Source: JAPLCX01 sp964460305 (GTDB taxonomy: Bacteria > Auribacterota > Tritonobacteria > UBA1439). From it: a stretch of 11,823 nt of DNA. The notes under the pieces were generated by a model. That model saw only the letters and a list, made by a program, of their open reading frames with translations. It ran no database searches and was not told where the DNA came from. The stretch is taken from assembly GCA_964460305.1 (NCBI GenBank), contig CAYWRA010000084.1, positions 1 to 11,823 of the forward strand, written 5' to 3'. Shown piece by piece: positions 6,254 to 10,921 of this stretch. The position numbers were made by a program, and so were the translations under genes. The first letter of the stretch is position 1; every line of letters starts with the position of its first letter.

Positions 6254-7417
6254 ATGAAACGGACACACCGGATGCGTGAGAACCATTGTGAAGCGCCGGA
6301 TTGGCTCCGGAAGAAGAAATATCCCCACAAGGCCCGCTATCTCTCCGGAAAGAGGATCATGCCCGTAGGGATTACGGGGAAGGAGAAACTCACCGCGCTG
6401 TTGGATGATACCTTTCTCGCCTACAACTCGGCGCGTTTGAGGGAGGGGTGCCAGCTTTTCGTCGATAAGATGCTTTGTCCCGACGTGACCATCGGGATGA
6501 GCCTGGCGGGGGCGCTAACGCCGGCGGGCCTCGGCTGTTCGTGCATCGTGCCGCTGATCAAGGCCGGCTTCGTGGATTGGATCGTCGCGACGGGGGCCAA
6601 TCTCTATCATGACCTCCACTTCGCCTTCAATCTCCCGATGCACGTCGGCAGCCACCTCGTCGACGATGCAGACCTCAGAAAGAACGACGTCGTGAGGATA
6701 TATGATGTCCTCCTCGGCTATACCGATTGCCTGATGGCGACGGATGAGATCCTCCGGAGCATTCTGGTACAGCCGGAGTTCCAGAAGGAGATGGGCACCG
6801 CCGAGCTGCACTACCTGATCGGGAGGTACGCCGCTGAGTGGGAGCGCAAGGCGAAGATAGGCGAGGTCTCCGTGCTCGCGGCGGCCTACCGCTGCGGCGT
6901 GCCGGTCTACACGTCCTCTCCCGGCGACTCGACCATAGGCATGAACATCGCGGGTGTCGAGCTCCGCGGCAACAGGCTGCGCCTCAATCCAGCCATCGAC
7001 GTGAACGAGACGACCTCGTTCGTGCTCGCGGCCAAGCGCTCGGGAGGCAAGAGCGCCGTCGTGCTCATGGGGGGCGGCAGCCCGAAGAACTTCATGCTCC
7101 AGACCGAGCCGCAGATCCAGGAGGTCTTGAGGATCAAAGAGGTGGGGCAGGATTATTTCTTCCAAGTCACCGATGCGCGCCCCGACACCGGCGGGCTCTC
7201 GGGGGCGACGCCTCACGAGGCCGTGAGTTGGGGGAAGGTCGATCCGACCCGCCTGCCCGATGCGGTCGTTTGCTACACCGATACGACGATCGCCCTGCCG
7301 TTGCTCACGCACGTCGCGCTCGCGTCCCATCCAAAGCGCGTTCTGAAGCGCCTCTACGAAAAGCGCGGAGAGCTGATGGAGGCCTTGGTGCGCGAGTACT
7401 TCGCACATAATAAGTAG
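6254..7417 (+). CDS. Bacterial deoxyhypusine-synthase-family protein, probable homospermidine/spermidine synthase
   Basis: The 387-residue protein is close in length to deoxyhypusine synthase (DHS, about 370). It keeps the family core: a NAD-site segment near GMSLAGALT (81-89), VATGANLYHDLH (111-122), NPAIDVNE (245-252), LMGGGSPKNF (271-280) and EAVSWGK with catalytic Lys328, equivalent to human Lys329, which forms the covalent aminobutyl intermediate. Two pocket positions differ from human DHS as I recall it: the His288 region is PKNF instead of KHH, and Asp316 is replaced by Leu315 in GGLSGATP. Bacteria lack eIF5A, so the product is more likely a polyamine, made by NAD-dependent aminobutyl transfer; position directly after a putrescine-forming decarboxylase supports this. 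The start is the ATG at 6254 with GGAGG 11 bases upstream; an upstream in-frame ATG at 6176 lies in repeat sequence and is rejected. Confidence 0.88.
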   Translation: MKRTHRMRENHCEAPDWLRKKKYPHKARYLSGKRIMPVGITGKEKLTALLDDTFLAYNSARLREGCQLFVDKMLCPDVTIGMSLAGALTPAGLGCSCIVPLIKAGFVDWIVATGANLYHDLHFAFNLPMHVGSHLVDDADLRKNDVVRIYDVLLGYTDCLMATDEILRSILVQPEFQKEMGTAELHYLIGRYAAEWERKAKIGEVSVLAAAYRCGVPVYTSSPGDSTIGMNIAGVELRGNRLRLNPAIDVNETTSFVLAAKRSGGKSAVVLMGGGSPKNFMLQTEPQIQEVLRIKEVGQDYFFQVTDARPDTGGLSGATPHEAVSWGKVDPTRLPDAVVCYTDTTIALPLLTHVALASHPKRVLKRLYEKRGELMEALVREYFAHNK

Positions 7418-7596
7418 AGGGTATGAAATAGCGGGGGATGGAACGGTTGTGGAGTGATACCCCCCTCACCCCGGCCCTCTCCCCCCGTTCATCGGTGGGA
7501 GAGGGAAGGTCGGAAGTGTTGCCTATGTCCCCGGCCGAACGGAGGGGGGGCAGCCTACCGAGACTGATAACGGCATCGTCCGAACGGGGGTTCCCG
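7418..7596. other. Spacer with family D hairpin
   Basis: The gap between the DHS-like stop and the chosen RseC-like start is occupied largely by a CCCTC..GAGGG repeat (7461-7510). The open frame of the next gene extends back through it to 7438, and an ATG at 7525 has GGAAG eight bases upstream, so part of this spacer could be coding. Confidence 0.45.
7461..7510. repeat. Family D hairpin repeat, copy 1
   Basis: CCCTCTCCC (7475-7483) and GGGAGAGGG (7497-7505) are perfect inverted arms with a 13-base loop, preceded by CCCCTCACCCCGG. The layout (CCCTCACCC..CCCTCTCCC, loop, GGGAGAGGG) is one I know as a common dispersed intergenic repeat in many environmental bacterial genomes. Other copies are at 9413-9490 and 10781-10842. 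Confidence 0.75.
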
Positions 7597-8025
7597 GTGC
7601 GCGAGGAAGGCGTTGTAATCGGCGTGGATGGCGATAAGGCGAGGGTCCGCATCGAGCGCAGCGATGCGTGCAGCAGGTGCCGCGTTTGTGTCCAGATGGG
7701 AAACGGATCGATGGTGATTGGTGCTAAGAATGTCATTGGTTCAGGCGTCGGTGAGAGGGTGAGCGTAGAGATCGACGATTCACGGCATCTGCGCGCTGCG
7801 TTCATGGTGTTCATTTTACCCCTCGCCGGTTTGCTCGTGGGCTGCCTCATGGGGTTGGCATTCACTGGTTCCGAGAAGATCGGCTGCCTGACGGGGGCGG
7901 GGATGTCCATCCTCGTTTTTATGGTGCTCCGTTGGTGTGACAGGAAGATAGGGACGCGCGATCAATCGTGGCCCCGGATTGTCGGCAGTAAAAACACATC
8001 CCCAAGGGGTCCGTTGGGGAGATGA
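7597..8025 (+). CDS. RseC/MucC-family membrane protein (SoxR-reducing system type)
   Basis: From the GTG at 7597 the protein has 142 residues and the RseC layout: an N-terminal REEGVVIGVDGDKARVRIER strand pair, a cysteine motif CSRCRVC (Cys25, 28, 31), a basic-to-hydrophobic transition, and two membrane segments at about 66-87 and 94-113. In Escherichia coli RseC modulates sigma E and works with Rnf-like proteins to keep SoxR reduced; related genes elsewhere accompany rnf. The cysteines could bind an iron-sulfur centre or metal, which is an inference. Start choice is uncertain: GTG 7597 has a GGGGG six bases upstream and gives the family's usual beginning, but ATGs at 7525 and 7438 are in frame. 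The last ten or so residues (NTSPRGPLGR) are encoded by a family B/C repeat, so the C-terminus looks altered. No rnf gene is adjacent. Confidence 0.75.
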   Translation: MREEGVVIGVDGDKARVRIERSDACSRCRVCVQMGNGSMVIGAKNVIGSGVGERVSVEIDDSRHLRAAFMVFILPLAGLLVGCLMGLAFTGSEKIGCLTGAGMSILVFMVLRWCDRKIGTRDQSWPRIVGSKNTSPRGPLGR

Positions 8026-8200
8026 TAACGCGTGCCGGCGTTGGGCGTAAGGCCCGCCTATTGGATATGCAGAATGTGTCAAGGATAGTTTGGGCGATTG
8101 ACTTTGGAAGATGGAGCGCTTGATATTCGGCGGGCAAGCATGACGGCGTGATTGGTATTTACGCCTGACACCCCACTCCCTACGCCCAACGCAACTCGGG
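7999..8200 (+). repeat. Composite family B+C repeat, long copy (R1)
   Basis: The copy begins with CCCCAAGGGGTCCGTTGGGG, continues through AGATGATAACGCGTGCCGGC and GTTGGGCGTAAGGC (to 8053), and resumes at 8140 with TGACGGCGTGATTGGTATTT, ACGCCTGACACC and CCACTCCCTACGCCCAACGC. The same order is found at 10147-10280 without the 86 bases 8054-8139. The end lies about ten bases before the thi4 ribosome-binding site, and the beginning codes for the end of the RseC-like protein. Confidence 0.8.
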
Positions 8201-8221
8201 ATTTATACGGAGGAGATAAAA

Positions 8222-9037
8222 ATGCGTAAAAGGGTGGAAAAGTCTCAAGTGCTGGATGACGTGGTCATTTCTCGTGCGATCATACGGGAATTCACGAAAG
8301 ATTTTCTGGACTGCCTGGAGAGCGACGTTGCGGTGGTCGGCGCCGGGCCGGCGGGGATGATAGCCGCCTACTATCTCGCGCGCGCGGGGAAGAAGGTGGC
8401 CGTTTTCGAGCGCACGCTCGCCGGCGGCGGCGGCATGGGGGGCGGGGGGATGATGTATAACAAGTGCGTCTTCCAGGAGGCCTCGAAACCGATCCTCAAT
8501 GAGATCGGCGTCAGGATGAAAAAATGGGGGAACGGTTACTACGTCACGGACTCTCTGGAGACCGTGGCGACCCTTTGCGCCTCTGCGGTGAAGGCGGGGG
8601 CGAGAATATTCAACTGCATCTCGACCGAGGACGTGATGATTCGTGGGGAACGGGTGGCGGGCGTGGTGCTGAACTGGAGCGCCGTGTCGATTGCGCATAT
8701 CCATGTCGACCAACTTTCCGCGCGAGCCGGTTGTGTGGAGGATGCGACCGGTCAAGACGCGGAGGTCGTGAAGATCGTCGTCAGGAAGCTCGGGAAAAAG
8801 CTCTTCACCGAGTCGGGCGAGTTGATGGGGGAAAAGTCCATGTGGGCCGACGTGGGAGAGAAGACGATCGTGGAGAACACAAAGGAAGTTTACCCAGGGC
8901 TCTACGTGGCCGGCATGGCGGCGAACGCGGTCTTCGGCGGGCCGAGGATGGGGCCCATATTCGGCGGGATGCTGCTCTCCGGTAAGAGGATCGCCGAGCT
9001 CATCCTTGGGTTGAAAAAGGGACGGTCGGCGCAATGA
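8222..9037 (+). CDS. thi4: Thi4-family thiazole synthase, probably sulfide-dependent
   Basis: The 271-residue protein is a Thi4/ribulose-1,5-bisphosphate-isomerase family flavin-like enzyme that builds the adenylated thiazole half of thiamine from NAD, glycine and sulfur. It has a dinucleotide-binding VVGAGPAGMIAAYYLARAG (38-56), the GGGGMGGGGM loop (68-77), DATGQDAEV (174-182) and the C-terminal GLYVAGMAANAVFGGPRMGP. Yeast Thi4 gives up the sulfur of an active-site cysteine; here that position is His161 in IAHIHVDQL, as in archaeal enzymes that use free sulfide, so the enzyme should be catalytic and suited to anoxic, sulfidic cells. Two usual residues are changed: HVDP to HVDQ and DATGHD to DATGQD. 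GGAGG lies eight bases upstream of the ATG. No other thiamine gene is adjacent and no TPP riboswitch is visible upstream. Confidence 0.92.
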   Translation: MRKRVEKSQVLDDVVISRAIIREFTKDFLDCLESDVAVVGAGPAGMIAAYYLARAGKKVAVFERTLAGGGGMGGGGMMYNKCVFQEASKPILNEIGVRMKKWGNGYYVTDSLETVATLCASAVKAGARIFNCISTEDVMIRGERVAGVVLNWSAVSIAHIHVDQLSARAGCVEDATGQDAEVVKIVVRKLGKKLFTESGELMGEKSMWADVGEKTIVENTKEVYPGLYVAGMAANAVFGGPRMGPIFGGMLLSGKRIAELILGLKKGRSAQ

Positions 9038-9192
9038 TGATTATTATGCAAATGAAGATGGAAATTAGTTGCAAGTAAATCCAGGATATATGATAATGAT
9101 TTAACTTAAAGATATATTAATGCCGACACCAAGCCGCGGGAGCAATGGGGATATCGCGGATAGGCTAGGCTAGAGGAAAGGAGAGGGAAGGT
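9038..9192 (+). other. AT-rich spacer and leader of the small lipoprotein gene
   Basis: This spacer carries a likely promoter at 9069-9097 and no dispersed repeat. A transcript from it would have a leader of about 90 bases with a short CCGCG (9135-9139)..CGCGG pairing before AGGAGAGGGAAGG. Confidence 0.45.
9069..9097 (+). promoter_or_regulatory. Candidate sigma70 promoter of the small lipoprotein
   Basis: TTGCAA (9069-9074), 17 bases and GATAAT (9092-9097), within AT-rich DNA. Matches are four and five of six. It lies just after the thi4 stop, so the lipoprotein can be transcribed independently. Confidence 0.45.
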
Positions 9193-9312
9193 ATGAAGAA
9201 GGTAGTATGCCTCATGGTTCTCGTGATCGCGGTGAGCTCGCTCGCGCTTGGCGGCTGCAAGAAGAAAGAGTCGAAGCCGGCGGCGCCCCCGGCGCCCGCT
9301 GAGAAGAAGTAG
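9193..9312 (+). CDS. Small lipoprotein, 39 residues
   Basis: The gene encodes a 39-residue peptide: a KK start, a hydrophobic helix CLMVLVIAVSSLALGG, a lipobox ending LGGC with Cys22 as the lipidation site, then a short Lys/Glu/Ala/Pro tail (KKKESKPAAPPAPAEKK). After signal peptidase II cleavage only 18 residues would remain, tethered to a membrane. Such mini-lipoproteins resemble entericidin-like or Lpp-like small envelope peptides in size, but I assign no function. Support for a real gene is strong for such a short frame: AGGAGAGGGAAGG just before the ATG, a candidate promoter upstream, and a strong terminator 35 bases after the stop. Confidence 0.82.
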   Translation: MKKVVCLMVLVIAVSSLALGGCKKKESKPAAPPAPAEKK

Positions 9313-9347
9313 TTTAGTCTGAACCATTCATAGCAGTGTTGTACTAT

Positions 9348-9386
9348 TGCCCGGTGGCAGGATTACTGTTGCCGGGCAGTTTTTTT
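9348..9386 (+). terminator. Strong Rho-independent terminator after the small lipoprotein
   Basis: TGCCCGGTGGCAG (9348-9360) pairs with CTGTTGCCGGGCA (9366-9378) over 13 positions, three of them G-U wobbles in RNA, with loop GATTA and a following run of seven T (9380-9386). Confidence 0.9.
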
Positions 9387-9412
9387 GTAAGAAGTCAGTT
9401 TCGGTGATGCAG

Positions 9413-9490
9413 CCCCCCACCCTTATCCGCCCCTCCGCCATAGGCGGACAAGCATCAAACTTGCTCGCCTCCGGCGAGAGGGGGAGGGGA
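9413..9490. repeat. Family D repeat, copy 2, multi-hairpin form
   Basis: Three consecutive perfect small stems are visible: TCCGCC (9434-9439)/GGCGGA (9443-9448), CAAG (9449-9452)/CTTG (9460-9463) and CTCGCC (9464-9469)/GGCGAG (9473-9478). C-rich sequence at 9413-9433 can close onto GAGGGGGAGGGG at 9478-9489. The CCATAGGCGGACA word is shared with the copy at 10781-10842. Confidence 0.7.
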
Positions 9491-9560
9491 TATAAATTTC
9501 ATCCATACTGGATGGAAGAGAGCCACGATTAAAAGATGCTTGCGTTTGTTTTTTGTTCCC

Positions 9561-9592
9561 CGTTCTCTCTTGTACTCTTTGTGAAAAACTGT
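9561..9592 (+). repeat. Family A dispersed repeat, copy 5
   Basis: The stretch CGTTCTCTCTTGTACTCTTT then GTGAAAAACT matches the family A core. It is followed about 20 bases later by a family B palindrome, the same order as at 10858-10905. Confidence 0.7.
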
Positions 9593-9609
9593 TTCTCTCA
9601 GTGTCTTGC

Positions 9610-9640
9610 CCGAAGGGGCCCCGTTGGGGCGTGGTGGAAA
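9610..9640. repeat. Family B GC-palindrome, copy 3
   Basis: The stretch CGAAGGGGCCCCGTTGGGGC then GTGGTGGAAA is nearly identical to the start of the 10880-10905 copy, differing mainly in the loop (GTT against TTC). Confidence 0.75.
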
Positions 9641-9651
9641 CCCCTATTTTA

Positions 9652-9680
9652 TTGTGAGCCCCCGCCCTTTTTAGTACGAT
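9652..9680 (+). promoter_or_regulatory. Candidate promoter of the DUF6941-like gene
   Basis: TTGTGA (9652-9657), 17 bases and TACGAT (9675-9680), each four of six to consensus. The start would be near 9687, leaving a short leader containing AGGGG at 9692-9696. Confidence 0.4.
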
Positions 9681-9705
9681 TGGGCCAACCCAGGGGATAA
9701 TGCTC

Positions 9706-10122
9706 ATGCAGATGAAACCAGACCTGATCTACTCAGTCCTGTGCGACGACGTGCGGCAGGAGGTGAACGGTAAGTTCATGTTTATAGGCGTCTTCCAGAA
9801 TATATGGGCGCAGAATTTCCCCGCCGTGCACCATCGTATATGCATTGCGAATTCATGGTTTAACGGCATCGGCGAGTTCAACGCGCGCTCGGCTATCATC
9901 GCCCCTGACAAGAAAACTAGAATAATCGAGAGCATGCCGGTGAAGATTGTGCTCAATGAGGAGAACCGCGGATCCATCGTGGTGAATTTTTTCCAAAACG
10001 TGCGTTTCATGGAGCCCGGTATCTACTGTGTGGAGGTCAGCCTGGATGAGATGCTCGTGGCCCGCTATCCCTTCCGCGTGGCCAAGCCCAAGGTAGTGAA
10101 ACAGCCCCCACCTGCGGCATAG
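9706..10122 (+). CDS. DUF6941-like small soluble protein, function unknown
   Basis: The 138-residue protein begins MQMKPDLIYSVLCDDVRQEV and continues NGKFMFIGVFQNIWAQ. The CDD-VR-E-NGK-IGVF pattern resembles the DUF6941 family, small proteins of about 130 residues with no experimental role known to me. The rest is alternating strand-like segments (RICIANSWF, KIVLNEENRG, IVVNFFQNV, GIYCVEVSLDEMLVARYPFRV), which suggests a compact all-beta fold. The tail KQPPPAA is short and disordered. There is no signal or membrane segment. The start at 9706 has AGGGG nine bases upstream; an ATG at 9700 is also in frame but only three bases from it. The gene stands alone between two repeat-rich spacers. Confidence 0.78.
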   Translation: MQMKPDLIYSVLCDDVRQEVNGKFMFIGVFQNIWAQNFPAVHHRICIANSWFNGIGEFNARSAIIAPDKKTRIIESMPVKIVLNEENRGSIVVNFFQNVRFMEPGIYCVEVSLDEMLVARYPFRVAKPKVVKQPPPAA

Positions 10123-10146
10123 CTAGAAACGGCGAGTGGGAGAATC

Positions 10147-10280
10147 GCCCCGAAGGGGGCCCTTTGGGGAAGATGATAATGCGTGTCGGCGTTGGGCGTA
10201 AGGCGTGACGGCGTGATTGGTATTTTCGCCTAACGCCCCACTCCCTACGCCCCACACAGCTTGGGAGTTAGGGAGTAGTC
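10147..10280 (+). repeat. Composite family B+C repeat, short copy (R2)
   Basis: The copy begins CCCCGAAGGGGGCCCTTTGG, then GGAAGATGATAATGCGTGTC and GTTGGGCGTAAGGC, directly followed by TGACGGCGTGATTGGTATTT, TCGCCTAACGCCCC and ACTCCCTACGCCCC. GTTGGGCGTAAGGCG and CGCCTAACGCCCCA form imperfect inverted arms. It ends with AGTTAGGGAGTAG, whose GGGAG acts as the ribosome-binding site of the thioesterase. Confidence 0.8.
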
Positions 10281-10284
10281 GACG

Positions 10285-10698
10285 ATGCAAGCCGTAAGCC
10301 TGGGGGATGACCGCTGGTGCTTCGCTTGCGGTGAGAATAACCCCCATGGCCTTAAGCTTCAGTTCACACTCGACGAGCAGAAGGTTCTCCACACCTCCTT
10401 TACCTTCCGCAAGGAGCATCAGGGTTACACGGACATCGTCCACGGCGGATTCCTGGGGCTCATCCTTGACGAGATCATGCTTAACCTTGCGTGGCAACTT
10501 GGCATAAGGGCCGTGACCGCGGGGCTGGATCTGCGATTCAAGAAGGTGGTACGCGTCGGCGAGACGGTGGATTTTACGGGCTGGCTCGGCGAGCGGAAGA
10601 ACCGTCTCCTGAGCGCGCATGCCGAGGCGCGCGACGCTGGGGGTGACATAGTGGCCACCGCTTCCGCAAAATGCATCGTGGTAAAAGATTCTGATTAA
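10285..10698 (+). CDS. PaaI-type hotdog-fold thioesterase
   Basis: The 137-residue protein has the length of single-domain 4HBT thioesterases. The beginning CFACGENNPHGLKLQF is a hallmark of the PaaI-like subgroup, and the catalytic region IVHGGFLGLILDEIM contains the His53-Gly-Gly motif and an acidic pair Asp62-Glu63 where these enzymes place the acid. A beta strand with LDLRFKKVVRVGETVDFTGW completes the hotdog pattern. Such enzymes hydrolyse acyl-CoA or acyl-ACP thioesters, often as housekeeping that frees trapped CoA; the substrate here is unknown. The GGGAG at 10271-10275, nine bases upstream, lies within a dispersed repeat. No fatty-acid or phenylacetate genes are adjacent. Confidence 0.87.
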   Translation: MQAVSLGDDRWCFACGENNPHGLKLQFTLDEQKVLHTSFTFRKEHQGYTDIVHGGFLGLILDEIMLNLAWQLGIRAVTAGLDLRFKKVVRVGETVDFTGWLGERKNRLLSAHAEARDAGGDIVATASAKCIVVKDSD

Positions 10699-10699
10699 A

Positions 10700-10749
10700 C
10701 CACGGATAAACACGGAGGAATAATTTTTCACAGAGAGCAAAAGAGAACG
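10700..10749. repeat. Family E fragment joined to family A copy 6
   Basis: The stretch CCACGGATAAACACGGAGGA continues directly into TTTTTCACAGAGAGCAAAAG and AGAACG, the inverse of family A. The junction follows the thioesterase stop codon by a few bases. Confidence 0.65.
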
Positions 10750-10780
10750 ATGGGTAAGGGAATAGTTAGTGGGTTGTAAT

Positions 10781-10842
10781 CACCCCCACCCATCCCTCCC
10801 TCCACCATAGGCGGACAGACCTTCGGAGGGGGAGGGGGGGGG
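10781..10842. repeat. Family D hairpin repeat, copy 3
   Basis: CCCTCCCTCC (10794-10803) faces GGAGGGGGAGGG (10825-10836) around a loop holding CCATAGGCGGACA. The right arm runs on into a nine-G stretch and could also form a G-quadruplex. Confidence 0.65.
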
Positions 10843-10857
10843 CTTGCCTACTTGATT

Positions 10858-10905
10858 TCTCTTTTCCCTCGTTTACTCTCGAAGGGGCCCCTTCGGGGCG
10901 TGGTA
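10858..10905. repeat. Partial family A plus family B palindrome, copy 5
   Basis: TCTCTTTTCCCTCGTTTACT leads into CGAAGGGGCCCCTTCG (10880-10895), a perfect 16-bp palindrome, then GGGCGTGGTAAAAAA. It lies 16 bases before the nadE start codon, so it would be transcribed in the nadE leader. Confidence 0.7.
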
Positions 10906-10921
10906 AAAAAGGTTCGTTGAG

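Larger units (their letters stand above)
9387..9705. other. Intergenic region with family D, A and B repeats
   Basis: No gene is supported. The region contains a family D copy folding as several hairpins (9413-9490), a family A copy (9561-9592), a family B copy (9610-9640) and a candidate promoter (9652-9680). The plus-strand open frame at 9347-9532 is formed from terminator and repeat sequence. Confidence 0.65.
10699..10921. other. Spacer before NAD synthetase, densely repetitive
   Basis: The spacer is made almost entirely of repeats: a family E fragment (10700-10724), family A (10724-10749), family D (10781-10842), and partial A plus B (10858-10905). The only other recognisable part is AAAAGG (10907-10912), the nadE ribosome-binding site. 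I see no convincing promoter. Confidence 0.6.

Noticed and set aside
6515..7408. Minus-strand open frame of 297 codons
   Set aside because: It is antisense to the DHS-like gene and has no recognisable motifs.
8026..8221. TPP riboswitch upstream of thi4
   Set aside because: None of the conserved TPP-aptamer words (such as CTGAGA with its partner) is visible; the sequence is accounted for by repeat R1.
8180..9034. Long minus-strand open frame of 284 codons
   Set aside because: It lies antisense to thi4, whose protein matches a known family along its length; the antisense product is rich in His, Arg and Pro and resembles nothing.
9347..9532. Plus-strand open frame of 61 codons
   Set aside because: It starts within a terminator hairpin and is built from a family D repeat.
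713..10921. Insertion sequence or CRISPR array as the source of the repeats
   Set aside because: No transposase, no Cas gene, no evenly spaced identical repeats with unique spacers.
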